Below, piece after piece: positions 44,104-52,617 of a stretch of 64,000 nt of DNA (its first letter is position 1; each line of letters starts with the position of its first letter). Source of the stretch: Salinimicrobium marinum. GTDB lineage: Bacteria; Bacteroidota; Bacteroidia; Flavobacteriales; Flavobacteriaceae. Below the pieces are notes generated by a model. It did not search any database. It was given only the letters and a program-made list of their open reading frames with translations, and was not told the origin of the DNA. The DNA is taken from contig NZ_BMXB01000014.1 of NCBI RefSeq assembly GCF_014651535.1, positions 1 to 64,000 of the forward strand. Direction: 5' to 3'. The translations under genes and the position numbers were made by a program.

Positions 44104-44832
44104 ATGATTAAATGGATGGCCGCAGTAGTCGGCTTTATGTTTTTAGGCTTTCGGGGTGCAATCATAGGGTTTATTATTGGGAGTCTGTTCGATTTCATGA
44201 CCTCTTCAAGAGTGAAATTTACCGGATTTTCAGGGGGTGAACAAAATGTTTCTCCTGGAGATTTTGAGCTGCACCTACTTTCCTTATCGGCACTGGTTAT
44301 AAAAGCAGACGGGAGTGTATCTCAGACAGAACTGGATTATGTGCGCACTTATTTTGTACAGGCCTATGGAAAAGAGCGGGCAAATGCCATTTTCAGGACT
44401 TTTAACGATGTGATCAAAAACAGGGAGTTATCTGCTTCGAGAATTGCGCAGTATCTCGCCACCCGAACTCAGTATCCGGCACGGTTGCAGATCACTCATT
44501 TTCTCTTCGGAATAGCTAACGCAGATGGCAGGGTTAGTGAAGCGGAAGCCAATGTAATCCAGCAAATTGCCGGATATCTGCGCATTGGTGTGAAAGATTA
44601 TGAGAGTATCAAGGCCATGTTCTTTAAAACGGCAGACAATGCTTACAAGATCCTGGAAATTGATAAGTCCGCTACCGATGCTGAAGTTAAGAAGGCATTC
44701 AGAACTATGGCGAAGAAGTACCATCCCGATAAACTGCAACATATGGACGAGGCCTACAGAGCCGGAGCTGAGGAAAAATTCAGGAAAGTCCAGGAGGCCT
44801 ATGAACAGATACAAAAAGAGCGGGGAATGTAA
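44104..44832 (+). CDS. TerB-DnaJ domain protein (DjlA-like)
   Basis: This 242-residue protein has an N-terminal hydrophobic Gly-rich segment (about 3-28, MIKWMAAVVGFMFLGF). A TerB-like helical domain follows (about 55-165; ALVIKADGSVSQTELDYV and FGIANADGRVSEAEANVI, two acidic repeats). The C-terminal J domain (about 178-240) has the KKYHPDK tripeptide for DnaK binding. It resembles E. coli DjlA, a membrane-bound DnaK co-chaperone. Monocistronic. Confidence 0.88.
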   Translation: MIKWMAAVVGFMFLGFRGAIIGFIIGSLFDFMTSSRVKFTGFSGGEQNVSPGDFELHLLSLSALVIKADGSVSQTELDYVRTYFVQAYGKERANAIFRTFNDVIKNRELSASRIAQYLATRTQYPARLQITHFLFGIANADGRVSEAEANVIQQIAGYLRIGVKDYESIKAMFFKTADNAYKILEIDKSATDAEVKKAFRTMAKKYHPDKLQHMDEAYRAGAEEKFRKVQEAYEQIQKERGM

Positions 44833-44906
44833 TTTTTTTCTGAAGAGGCTCTTCTTCTAACTCCTGACCATTTGTCTCAGGAAACCCACACTCAGTAATT
44901 TAACCT

Positions 44907-44930
44907 TATTTTTAGACATATCTAAAAATA
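44907..44930 (+). promoter_or_regulatory. Perfect palindrome, candidate DtxR-type operator
   Basis: TATTTTTAGA (44907-44916) and TCTAAAAATA (44921-44930) are exact inverse complements around CATA. It lies 35 nt before the ATG of an operon that contains a DtxR-family regulator and a ZIP transporter, so autoregulation by metal is likely. Confidence 0.65.
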
Positions 44931-44964
44931 TTTTTTGTTACTTCGTTTTTTATTAATTGAGAAA

Positions 44965-45750
44965 ATGAAGTTTAGAATATTAGTAGCCGTATTACTCCTC
45001 TTAGGCTGCAGAGTCTATGGTCAGGAACCTGTAATTCCTGAAGAAATGATCACAGATCGTCCCGATGAAACGGAAGCACCCAATTTAGTCCCAAAGGGTT
45101 TCCTGCAAATAGAAACCGGTGGTTTTTTCGAGGAAAGAGAGGAGAACGATATTCTTATTAAACTCACTGGCTATAATACCACAATGCTCCGCTATGGGGT
45201 ACTGAGTAATCTGGAATTAAGGATTGGCGGAGATCTTTTAGGATATAAAGAAGAACTCAACGGATCAACAATTGCAGAAATTAGTAGCGGACTCACTCCT
45301 TTGCTTGTAGGGGCTAAAATTGGTATTGCAGAAGAACAGGATCTTTTACCGCAAATAGGCCTGATGCTGCACCTGCGGTTGCCTTTTAATGCAGCTGAAG
45401 ATTACCGCCCCGAAACTACTGGAATAGATTTTAGGTTTGCTTTTAGCCATGATCTTTCAGAGAAGTCAGATCTTTCATATAATCTTGGAGCCGAATGGCT
45501 GGATGATGCCACTGAAGCCACCTATATATACACCATTGCTTACGGGTATGAGATAACCGACAATTTCGGAGTTTTTGCAGAACTCTATGGTGATCTTCCG
45601 GAAAACAGCAGCGCAGAACATTTTTTTGATGCCGGCTTCACGTACAATCTTCAGAAAAATCTCCAGCTGGATGCATTTGCTGGCACCGGAATTAATGCAG
45701 ATCAGAAACTGTTGCTGGGAGCCGGTATTAGTTATCTCATTCCAAATTAA
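44965..45750 (+). CDS. Outer membrane MetA-pathway-type transporter protein
   Basis: This 261-residue protein has a signal peptide (MKFRILVAVLLLLGCRVYGQ) and about ten amphipathic beta-strands. The start ITDRPDETEAPNLVPKG and the phrase GFLQIETGGFF are typical of the Phenol_MetA_deg-like barrel family. The frame extends to a TTG at 44935 that lies just past the palindrome; the ATG at 44965 gives a normal signal peptide and is used. As first gene of an operon with a ZIP transporter, it may be the outer membrane pore for metal uptake (inferred). Confidence 0.75.
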   Translation: MKFRILVAVLLLLGCRVYGQEPVIPEEMITDRPDETEAPNLVPKGFLQIETGGFFEEREENDILIKLTGYNTTMLRYGVLSNLELRIGGDLLGYKEELNGSTIAEISSGLTPLLVGAKIGIAEEQDLLPQIGLMLHLRLPFNAAEDYRPETTGIDFRFAFSHDLSEKSDLSYNLGAEWLDDATEATYIYTIAYGYEITDNFGVFAELYGDLPENSSAEHFFDAGFTYNLQKNLQLDAFAGTGINADQKLLLGAGISYLIPN

Positions 45751-45761
45751 AATTTTAAGTT

Positions 45762-46418
45762 ATGTTCAGTTTATCCGAAGAAAATTATTTAAAAACCATT
45801 TATCACCTCGAGCAGGCCTATAAGGAGGGGGTGAGTACCAATGCTCTGGCGGAAGGAATGGATACCAAGGCTTCTTCGGTAACCGATATGATCAAAAAAT
45901 TATCAGAAAAAAGTCTGGTGAAATACCGGAAATACCAGGGAGTAAAACTGAGTGAATCGGGCAGGAAAACTGCAGTAGAAATTATCAGAAAGCATCGGCT
46001 ATGGGAGGTGTTTTTAGTAGAAAAGCTGGATTTCTCCTGGGATGAGGTGCACGAGGTGGCAGAGCAGCTGGAACATATAAAATCTGAAAAGCTTATTAGG
46101 CAGCTGGACAAATTTCTGGAGTTTCCCAGCAGGGATCCTCATGGAGATCCTATCCCCAATGCCGATGGGAAATTTGTAGTGTCAAATCAAACTTTATTGG
46201 CAGAACTTCAAAAAGGAAATTCCGGGATATTCGTTGGGGTAAAAGATTCTTCAGCAGAATTTCTTCGGTATCTGGATAAAATTCAGGTTTCTCTTGGCAA
46301 ATTAATCAAAGTGATCGACAAAGAAGATTATGACCAGTCTATGATTGTAGAAGTGGATGGTCTGAAAATCAATATATCTCAGGAGGTTTCGAATAACTTA
46401 CATATAAAAATGACATAA
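45762..46418 (+). CDS. DtxR/MntR-family metal-dependent regulator
   Basis: This 218-residue protein has an N-terminal winged helix (SLSEENYLKTIYHLEQ, then KASSVTDMIKKLSEKSLVKY). The dimerisation/metal-binding domain follows (about 75-140; KHRLWEVFLVEKLDFSWDEVHEVAEQLEHI), with His and Glu ligands of DtxR/MntR proteins. A C-terminal SH3-like FeoA domain (about 150-216) completes it. Mn2+ or Fe2+ as co-repressor cannot be decided, though the ZIP partner is compatible with Mn, Fe or Zn. It is 11 bp after the outer membrane protein gene. Confidence 0.92.
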   Translation: MFSLSEENYLKTIYHLEQAYKEGVSTNALAEGMDTKASSVTDMIKKLSEKSLVKYRKYQGVKLSESGRKTAVEIIRKHRLWEVFLVEKLDFSWDEVHEVAEQLEHIKSEKLIRQLDKFLEFPSRDPHGDPIPNADGKFVVSNQTLLAELQKGNSGIFVGVKDSSAEFLRYLDKIQVSLGKLIKVIDKEDYDQSMIVEVDGLKINISQEVSNNLHIKMT

Positions 46419-46420
46419 TC

Positions 46421-47242
46421 GTGGAAAATATAATTGCTTTTTTCGAAGAAATAGATCCTGTGCTGGCGGCATTTTTAGCCACACTTTTTACCTGGGGACT
46501 TACTGCTTTAGGTGCTTCCCTTGTCTTTCTGTTCAAGAAAATGAATCGTGCTGTTTTTGACGGAATGCTGGGTTTTACCGGCGGTGTCATGGTGGCTGCG
46601 AGTTTCTGGAGCCTGCTGGCACCGGGGATTGAAATGAGTAAAGGAGAAGGTTTTATAAAGGTGATTCCTGCGGTAGTAGGGTTCGGATTGGGAGCGCTCT
46701 TCATCTTCGGACTCGATAAGATCCTGCCACACCTGCACGTGAACTTTAAAATGACCGAGAAAGAGGGTGTGAAAACGCCCTGGCACAAATCTGTATTGCT
46801 AACCCTGGCCATCACCATGCATAATATCCCTGAAGGTCTTGCTATTGGGGTCTTGTTTGGTGGAGCAGCGATGGGCCTTGAAGGTGCCAGCATTGGAGGA
46901 GCTGTTGCTCTTGCCATGGGAATAGGCCTGCAGAATTTTCCTGAAGGTTTTGCGGTTGCGATGCCGTTACGGGGTCAGGGAATGAGCCGCTTTAAAAGCT
47001 GGAACTATGGACAATTATCGGCTATTGTAGAGCCAATTGCAGCAGTTCTGGGTGCCTGGGCCGTATTAACTTTTGAACCTATCCTACCTTATGCACTAAG
47101 TTTTGCGGCAGGAGCCATGATCTTTGTGGTGGTGGAAGAAGTTATTCCCGAGGCCCAGCAGGACCGGTTCACAGATATCGCAACCCTTGGGTTCATTGGC
47201 GGATTTATGGTAATGATGACCCTTGATGTTGGTCTTGGCTAG
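46421..47242 (+). CDS. ZIP family metal transporter
   Basis: This 273-residue protein has eight helices. HNIPEGLAIGVLFGGAAMG (helix IV) and LQNFPEGFAVAMPLRG (helix V) carry the metal-binding His/Asn/Glu motifs of ZIP/GufA proteins. It starts with GTG at 46421, 2 bp after the dtxR stop, so it is cotranscribed and translationally coupled. Zn, Fe or Mn uptake are all possible; the DtxR partner favours Fe or Mn. Confidence 0.92.
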   Translation: MENIIAFFEEIDPVLAAFLATLFTWGLTALGASLVFLFKKMNRAVFDGMLGFTGGVMVAASFWSLLAPGIEMSKGEGFIKVIPAVVGFGLGALFIFGLDKILPHLHVNFKMTEKEGVKTPWHKSVLLTLAITMHNIPEGLAIGVLFGGAAMGLEGASIGGAVALAMGIGLQNFPEGFAVAMPLRGQGMSRFKSWNYGQLSAIVEPIAAVLGAWAVLTFEPILPYALSFAAGAMIFVVVEEVIPEAQQDRFTDIATLGFIGGFMVMMTLDVGLG

Positions 47243-47290
47243 TTTTTTGCAACAAATCCTTTATTGGATCGTCATTAAACAAACCATTTT

Positions 47291-47713
47291 ATGAAACTGT
47301 TTTCTCTTTTCCTGTTGTTATTTTTTACCGGAGCTTCCTTAGCGCAGGATTCTACTGATGTAACATCATATTCTTCTGAACTAATGGTAGGGGAACTCAT
47401 GGCGTTCGGTGAAAGGTCGCTACGATTTAAAGAACTGATTTCAGATTCCAGATGTCCGACCGATGTGAGCTGTGTTTGGGCCGGGGAAGCAAAGGTTCTC
47501 GTCGAATTGTATGAAAATGGCAAATTATGCGGAGAGGAAATCCTTGTGATTTCCGGAGGGGGACAAGCTTCGGTTGTACTGGAACATCTGTTTTCCGGAG
47601 CAGCTTACAAACTAACAGGTTTTAACCTGCAGCCATACCCCGAAACTTCGGTTAAAATAAAACCTTCAGATTATACATTATCTCTTAATGTAACGGAAAA
47701 GATCAAAGATTAG
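47291..47713 (+). CDS. Secreted protein of unknown function with CP-x-C motif
   Basis: This 140-residue protein has a signal peptide (MKLFSLFLLLFFTGASLAQ). Its core RFKELISDSRCPTDVSCVWAGEAKVLVEL (about 45-73, two Cys likely in a disulphide) recurs in many small Bacteroidota proteins of unknown role. C-terminal strands YTLSLNVTEKI complete a beta-sandwich-like pattern. It overlaps the convergent Cys-rich gene by 4 bp. Confidence 0.7.
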   Translation: MKLFSLFLLLFFTGASLAQDSTDVTSYSSELMVGELMAFGERSLRFKELISDSRCPTDVSCVWAGEAKVLVELYENGKLCGEEILVISGGGQASVVLEHLFSGAAYKLTGFNLQPYPETSVKIKPSDYTLSLNVTEKIKD

Positions 47714-47859
47714 TGACAACTGCCGCAACCGTCGCCACAAGCTTTAGCCGATTTTTTTGTTCCGAAGATAAATTTGGGTTTCCAAACTAATTTGATGATC
47801 ATATATCCTACTGCAATTGCAAAGGTTATAAAAACTAAAATTTCCTGTAGTAATTCCAT
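47710..47859 (-). CDS. FeoB-associated Cys-rich membrane protein, 49 residues
   Basis: This short frame reads MELLQEILVFITFAIAVGYM, then a basic half with IIKLVWKPKFIFGTKKSAKA and the end CGDGCGSCH. One membrane helix (about 4-24) plus a C-x3-C-x2-C-H tail is the pattern of the FeoB-associated family found after feoB in Bacteroidota. It lies 37 bp downstream of feoB. The tail could bind iron or act in redox delivery (inferred). Its stop overlaps the stop of the convergent gene. Confidence 0.75.
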   Translation of the reverse strand: MELLQEILVFITFAIAVGYMIIKLVWKPKFIFGTKKSAKACGDGCGSCH

Positions 47860-47896
47860 AATCCTTAAGTCGTAAAATACTAATTTCCTTACAAAA

Positions 47897-49996
47897 TTAT
47901 TTTAATACCTGAAATGCGATCAAAGCAGCAAAATAGGCAATTAAAGTCATAGACACCAGCTGCAATGCCGGCCACTTCCAGGTGTTTGTTTCTTTTTTTA
48001 CAATGGCCAGTGTACTCATACACTGCATCGCAAAAGCATAAAAAAGTAACAGACTGATACCGCTGGCAAAGGTGAACAAAGGCCCTCCAAGAGTTTCATT
48101 GGTTTCGGTAGCCATTCTTTGCTTGATGGTCTCTTCTTCATCGTTGCCCACACTGTAAATTGTCGCCAGGGTTCCTACAAATACTTCCCTTGCCGCAAAT
48201 GAGCTTACAATCGCAATTCCAATTTTCCAGTCATAGCCAAGAGGAGTGACGGCAGGTTCTATGGCCTGTCCCACTTTTCCAATATAGGAGTGCTGTAATT
48301 TATAGGCTGCGATCTTATCCTGTAATTCCTGTTCGGGTAAGAAGGTATCCCTGAATTTGGTAGTGACGATTTCTTCTGCATTTTCGAATTTTTCGCCAGG
48401 ACCATAGCTGGCAAGTACCCATAAAATAATAGAAATTGCGAGAATGATCTTTCCGGCTCCAAAGACAAATGATTTTGTTTTCTCCACCACGTTATATCCA
48501 ACATTCTTCAGCATGGGTAACTTATAGTTTGGCATCTCTACCACAAAATAAGATTTGCTTCTAATTTTCAATAATTTATGCAGGATCCAGGCGGAAAATA
48601 TAGCCATCCCGAAGCCCAGAAGATAAAGTAGCATAAGGGTTAGTCCCTGAAGGTTGAAGCCCATAAAAGAACGTTCGGGTATTACCAGCGCAATGATAAT
48701 AAGGTACACCGGCAATCTTGCAGAACAGGTGGTGAACGGGACCACCAGTATGGTGATAAGCCGTTCTTTCCAGTCTTCGATATTTCTTGCAGCCATTACC
48801 GCGGGTATTGCGCATGCTGTTCCGGAAACAAGCGGGACCACACTTTTTCCGCTTAATCCAAAGCGGCGCATGGTGCGGTCCATGAGAAATACCACCCTGC
48901 TCATGTACCCACTCTCTTCAAGAATTGAAATAAAGAAGAATAAAAACGCAATTTGAGGAATGAAAATTACAATTCCACCCAGTCCCGGAATAATACCTTC
49001 GGCAATCAAACTCGTAAAAGGACCTGCCGGAAGAACTTCTTTCAGGTTTTCGCTGAGCCAAACAAAAGAGGCATCGATAAAATCCATTGGATAACTGGAC
49101 CAGTCATAGATAGCCTGAAATATTAAAAGTAGAATTCCGAAGAAAATAACATAGCCCCATACTTTGTGAGTAAGAATGTTATCTAAAGTTGCGCGTAGCC
49201 CTTTGGCAGCATTCGCATCTACCGTTAGTGTCTTTTTAAGCGTGTCATTAATGAATTTATACCTTAAAATGGTTTCTTTTTGCTGCATCCTTTTAAGGCT
49301 GCCTTCATCTTTGGTACGGAAATCCTGATTTTTATCAATATTTTTTCGATTTAGATTTCCGAAGTTGACGTCCTGGGTAATTACTAGCCATAGCTTATAC
49401 AAAGACTGATTTGGAAATGCCTTTCTAAGCCTGTTGAAATAATCCGGATCCATGGAGGAGGCATTCATACAAGGCTCTGTGGAAAGCTTCTTGTAATTTA
49501 TGATAAGCTCCTTCAGGTCTTCTATTCCGGTTTTTTTGCGGGCACTTACCAGTGCAATTTTTGTTTTAAGCTCCTTTTCCAGCGCAGGTATGTCCAGGCT
49601 AATACCTTTACGGTCCATCCTGTCGGCCATATTGATAACAAGGATCGTTGGAATTTCAAGATCTTTAATCTGTGTAAAAAGAAGAAGGTTTCTTTTTAAA
49701 TTTTCGATGTCGCTTACAACAACAGCAACATCTGGATAATCTTTGTCATTTTTATTAAGTAGCAGCTCAATGACAACATTTTCGTCAATTGAGGAGGCGT
49801 TAAGGCTGTAAGTTCCCGGGAGGTCTAGGATATGTGCTTTTACGCCTAAAGGCAGTTTACAGATCCCTTCCTTTTTTTCAACAGTAATTCCGGGATAGTT
49901 ACCTACTTGCTGGTTTAAGCCGGTAAGTTGGTTAAAAACAGAGGTTTTTCCTGTATTGGGATTTCCGATTAAGGCTACATTAATTTGCTTGCCCAT
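47897..49996 (-). CDS. feoB: Ferrous iron transporter FeoB
   Basis: This 699-residue protein has an N-terminal G domain: IGNPNTGKTSVF (about 10-21, G1), DLPGTYSLN (G3) and INMADR (G4). A helical spacer domain follows, then a membrane domain with about eight helices from residue 278. The two inverted Gate cores are visible (FVSILEESGYMSRVVF-like first and AAREVFVGTLATIY second), and the pore region has ACAIPAVMAAR. It takes up Fe2+. The start is 2 bp from the feoA stop. Confidence 0.96.
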   Translation of the reverse strand: MGKQINVALIGNPNTGKTSVFNQLTGLNQQVGNYPGITVEKKEGICKLPLGVKAHILDLPGTYSLNASSIDENVVIELLLNKNDKDYPDVAVVVSDIENLKRNLLLFTQIKDLEIPTILVINMADRMDRKGISLDIPALEKELKTKIALVSARKKTGIEDLKELIINYKKLSTEPCMNASSMDPDYFNRLRKAFPNQSLYKLWLVITQDVNFGNLNRKNIDKNQDFRTKDEGSLKRMQQKETILRYKFINDTLKKTLTVDANAAKGLRATLDNILTHKVWGYVIFFGILLLIFQAIYDWSSYPMDFIDASFVWLSENLKEVLPAGPFTSLIAEGIIPGLGGIVIFIPQIAFLFFFISILEESGYMSRVVFLMDRTMRRFGLSGKSVVPLVSGTACAIPAVMAARNIEDWKERLITILVVPFTTCSARLPVYLIIIALVIPERSFMGFNLQGLTLMLLYLLGFGMAIFSAWILHKLLKIRSKSYFVVEMPNYKLPMLKNVGYNVVEKTKSFVFGAGKIILAISIILWVLASYGPGEKFENAEEIVTTKFRDTFLPEQELQDKIAAYKLQHSYIGKVGQAIEPAVTPLGYDWKIGIAIVSSFAAREVFVGTLATIYSVGNDEEETIKQRMATETNETLGGPLFTFASGISLLLFYAFAMQCMSTLAIVKKETNTWKWPALQLVSMTLIAYFAALIAFQVLK

Positions 49997-49998
49997 AA

Positions 49999-50229
49999 TT
50001 AGGGGAGTATTTCTATCTCGATCTGGGTTGCTGTTTCTTTGCGAATGGCCAAATGGCTACCGTTTATATTAAGATACAGAGGATCTCGAAAAGGTGCTGT
50101 CTGCACCAGTTCTACTTCATTCCCTGGCAGGCATCCCATTTCCAAAAGTTTTAGCGGAAGGATTTCTGCTGAAATTTCTTTAATTATACCTCGCTGGCCT
50201 CGCTTTAAATCGGCAACTGTGATCTTCAA
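49999..50229 (-). CDS. feoA: FeoA, SH3-like cytosolic component
   Basis: This 76-residue protein has the FeoA SH3-like fold: LKRGQRGIIKEISAEILPLKLLEMGCLPGNEVELVQ, then GSHLAIRKETATQIEI. FeoA is needed with FeoB for ferrous iron uptake, probably through the G domain. It is the first gene of the feo operon, behind the candidate iron operator at 50233-50252. Confidence 0.92.
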   Translation of the reverse strand: MKITVADLKRGQRGIIKEISAEILPLKLLEMGCLPGNEVELVQTAPFRDPLYLNINGSHLAIRKETATQIEIEILP

Positions 50230-50232
50230 TTT

Positions 50233-50252
50233 TTATTTAGATTGATTTTAAA
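50233..50252 (-). promoter_or_regulatory. Candidate iron operator upstream of feoA
   Basis: On the + strand it reads TTATTTAGATTGATTTTAAA. It is 16/20 identical to the PepSY-gene site, and lies 5 bp downstream of the -7 box and 3 bp before the feoA ATG. Confidence 0.5.
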
Positions 50253-50257
50253 CAAGG

Positions 50258-50265
50258 CAAAAGTA
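50258..50265 (-). promoter_or_regulatory. -7 box of feoAB
   Basis: TACTTTTG on the - strand matches TAnnTTTG, 29 nt before the ATG. Confidence 0.45.
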
Positions 50266-50359
50266 GGGTAAAATTCAGTATTAGAAAAAAATGTTTGGTT
50301 AAAAGGGATTTTTATTTTCGGAAACTAATGAATATCAGTATATCTGCAGGTATTACTGC

Positions 50360-51031
50360 TTATTCCCCTTCCTTTTTTAGTATGGTAAGGTCCTCTAGAA
50401 GTTCCTCAATGGCCTTAGGATCTGTACCGTCATAAAAGCCTCTAATCCGGTTTTTTTTATCGACAAGCACAAAATTTTCGGTATGAATCATGTCAAAAGT
50501 TCCGCCATCACCTTCGCTCTTTGCGGCCAGATAAGACTTACGGGCGAGTTCGTAGATCTGTTTTTTATCACCGGTGACAAGGTTCCATTGGGAATCATTT
50601 ACTCCTTTTTCCAGCGCATATTTCTTCAACTGCGGAACACTGTCTGCTTTTGGAATAACCGTATGGGACAATAAAAGCACTTCAGGATCATCTTTTAATT
50701 CTCCCTGAATTTGCAGCATATGGTCTGTCATAATAGGGCAGATCGTCTGGCAGGTAGTGAAAAAGAAATCGGCGATGTAGATCTTATCCCGGTAAAATTC
50801 CTGAGTAATGGTATCTCCGTTCTGGTTCAGTAATTCAAAATCGGAAATTGTATGGTATTTTCTCACCTCCTGGATCGAATAATCCACCAGTTCATTGTTC
50901 ACCATGCTGGGTTGGTAGACAGGGAGCCTTTCTTCGGGTGTGAGGATCGAATAAATGATGGTGACTATAACTGCCGAAAGGAAAAAGAGAAAAATTCCGA
51001 AGAATTTATATTTGGCGAAAAACTGCAGCAT
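50360..51031 (-). CDS. SCO family protein (copper/thiol protein for cytochrome oxidase)
   Basis: This 223-residue protein has one N-terminal membrane helix (about 10-30) and a thioredoxin-fold domain facing the periplasm. FFFTTCQTICPIMTDHM carries the C-x3-C copper motif and DMIHTENFVLVDKK the distant His ligand, so all three SCO ligands are present. SCO proteins deliver copper to CuA of cytochrome oxidase. The frame allows a start at 51040, but ATG at 51031 (MLQFFAKYKFF) is equally good. It is a monocistronic gene. Confidence 0.9.
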   Translation of the reverse strand: MLQFFAKYKFFGIFLFFLSAVIVTIIYSILTPEERLPVYQPSMVNNELVDYSIQEVRKYHTISDFELLNQNGDTITQEFYRDKIYIADFFFTTCQTICPIMTDHMLQIQGELKDDPEVLLLSHTVIPKADSVPQLKKYALEKGVNDSQWNLVTGDKKQIYELARKSYLAAKSEGDGGTFDMIHTENFVLVDKKNRIRGFYDGTDPKAIEELLEDLTILKKEGE

Positions 51032-51180
51032 ATAAAACAATTTTGGGCAAAATTACACTCTAAAATTCAATTTTGTGGATTAATGAGGTTTAAAATTTAG
51101 TAAATCAGGATCGTGGTCTTATTTTATACTTTTTTAGGAGACTTTAAAAGGTTACTTTTGTGCGATTTTTAATTATGACT

Positions 51181-52545
51181 ATGGATCCGTTTTTTATAAA
51201 AGCAATACAACTATTTCTCAGTTTATCAATACTTATTGTTCTTCACGAACTGGGACACTTTATACCTGCAAAAATATTTAAGATCAAAGTTGAAAAGTTT
51301 TTCCTCTTTTTTGATGTGAAATTCGCGCTTTTCAAGAAAAAAATAGGGGATACCGTTTACGGAATGGGCTGGCTTCCTTTAGGTGGTTACGTAAAAATTG
51401 CCGGGATGATCGACGAAAGTATGGACAAGGAACAAATGGCCCAACCGCCGCAACCCTGGGAATTCCGGAGTAAACCGGCATGGCAGCGACTTATAGTTAT
51501 GGTAGGTGGGGTCACGGTCAATATTGTATTGGGGTTTGTGATTTATATGATGGTCCTCTTTGTGTGGGGTAGCGGATATGTTGGCGCAGATGATATGCCC
51601 AATGGTTTCGCAGTAGCCGATACTTTTAAGGAATATGGATTTGAAGACGGTGACAGGATCGTTGAAGTTAATGATAAAGAATTCCGGAACAGTCTGGATA
51701 TCAACAAACACTTGTTTTTAAGAGACGTTGAGAAAATTACGGTGCTTCATCAAAATGGGGAGCAGGAGACCATTTCTATTCCTGAAGATATTGGGTCGAG
51801 AATGTTTCAGCAAGGGGTGATGCAGCCTTTTGTACCCATCGAAAGGCCGGTATTGGACTCCATTATTCCTGGAAGTCCGGCAGAGCAGGCAGGATTGCAA
51901 CCGGGCGACGTGATTGTTTCTGTTAATGACATGGAAATAGGCTACTGGCATGAACTTACAAGGGAAGTGCAGAAAAGTCCCGAAAAATCTTTACGCCTGG
52001 TGATCAAAAGGGAAGGACAGTTTGAAAGTATTCCAGTAAATCCTGAAGGCGACCTTCAGGGAGGAGAATTCCAAACGCTGGATATTACTCCAAATGAGGA
52101 AGGAAACCTTGGGATCTCCATATCCCGGGAAGTGACTCCGCAGTTTGAAACCTACTCTCTAAGTGAAAGTATCGAAAAAGGCTTTAGTTATGGATACTGG
52201 ACACTGCATGATTATGTGGCACAGTTTAAATATGTGTTTACCAAAAAAGGAGCGACACAGGTGGGTGGTTTTGGAGCTATTGGAGGTCTATTCCCTGATT
52301 CGTGGAACTGGCAGGCATTTTGGTTGACCACGGCTTTCATTTCCATAATTCTCGCATTTATGAACATACTTCCTATTCCCGCCCTTGATGGAGGCCATGT
52401 AACCTTTCTACTTTATGAAATGGTTACGGGAAGGAAGCCGAACGATAAATTTATGGAATACGCCCAGATGGTAGGCTTCTTTATCTTAATAGCCCTTGTG
52501 CTGTTTGCTAACGGGAACGACCTTTATCGCTGGTTATTTGACTAA
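51181..52545 (+). CDS. rseP: RseP-type site-2 protease
   Basis: This 454-residue intramembrane zinc protease has HELGH (about 21-25) in the first helix, GWLPLGGYVKIAGM, and the third zinc ligand in ALDGGHV in the C-terminal helices. Two PDZ-like domains lie between (about 130-215 and 222-300). It cleaves membrane anti-sigma factors or remnant signal peptides. The open frame starts with GTG at 51160; the ATG at 51181 (MDPFFIKAIQLF) fits the family. A terminator follows. Confidence 0.93.
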   Translation: MDPFFIKAIQLFLSLSILIVLHELGHFIPAKIFKIKVEKFFLFFDVKFALFKKKIGDTVYGMGWLPLGGYVKIAGMIDESMDKEQMAQPPQPWEFRSKPAWQRLIVMVGGVTVNIVLGFVIYMMVLFVWGSGYVGADDMPNGFAVADTFKEYGFEDGDRIVEVNDKEFRNSLDINKHLFLRDVEKITVLHQNGEQETISIPEDIGSRMFQQGVMQPFVPIERPVLDSIIPGSPAEQAGLQPGDVIVSVNDMEIGYWHELTREVQKSPEKSLRLVIKREGQFESIPVNPEGDLQGGEFQTLDITPNEEGNLGISISREVTPQFETYSLSESIEKGFSYGYWTLHDYVAQFKYVFTKKGATQVGGFGAIGGLFPDSWNWQAFWLTTAFISIILAFMNILPIPALDGGHVTFLLYEMVTGRKPNDKFMEYAQMVGFFILIALVLFANGNDLYRWLFD

Positions 52546-52573
52546 ATATTTAGAATATATTATAACATCACTT

Positions 52574-52604
52574 AAAGCTGAAAATGAAAATTTTTCAGCT
52601 TTCT
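52574..52604 (+). terminator. Terminator of rseP
   Basis: AAAGCTGAAAA pairs with TTTTTCAGCTTT around TGAAAA, with a further T-rich tail. Confidence 0.65.
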
Positions 52605-52617
52605 TATTCCGATTTTT

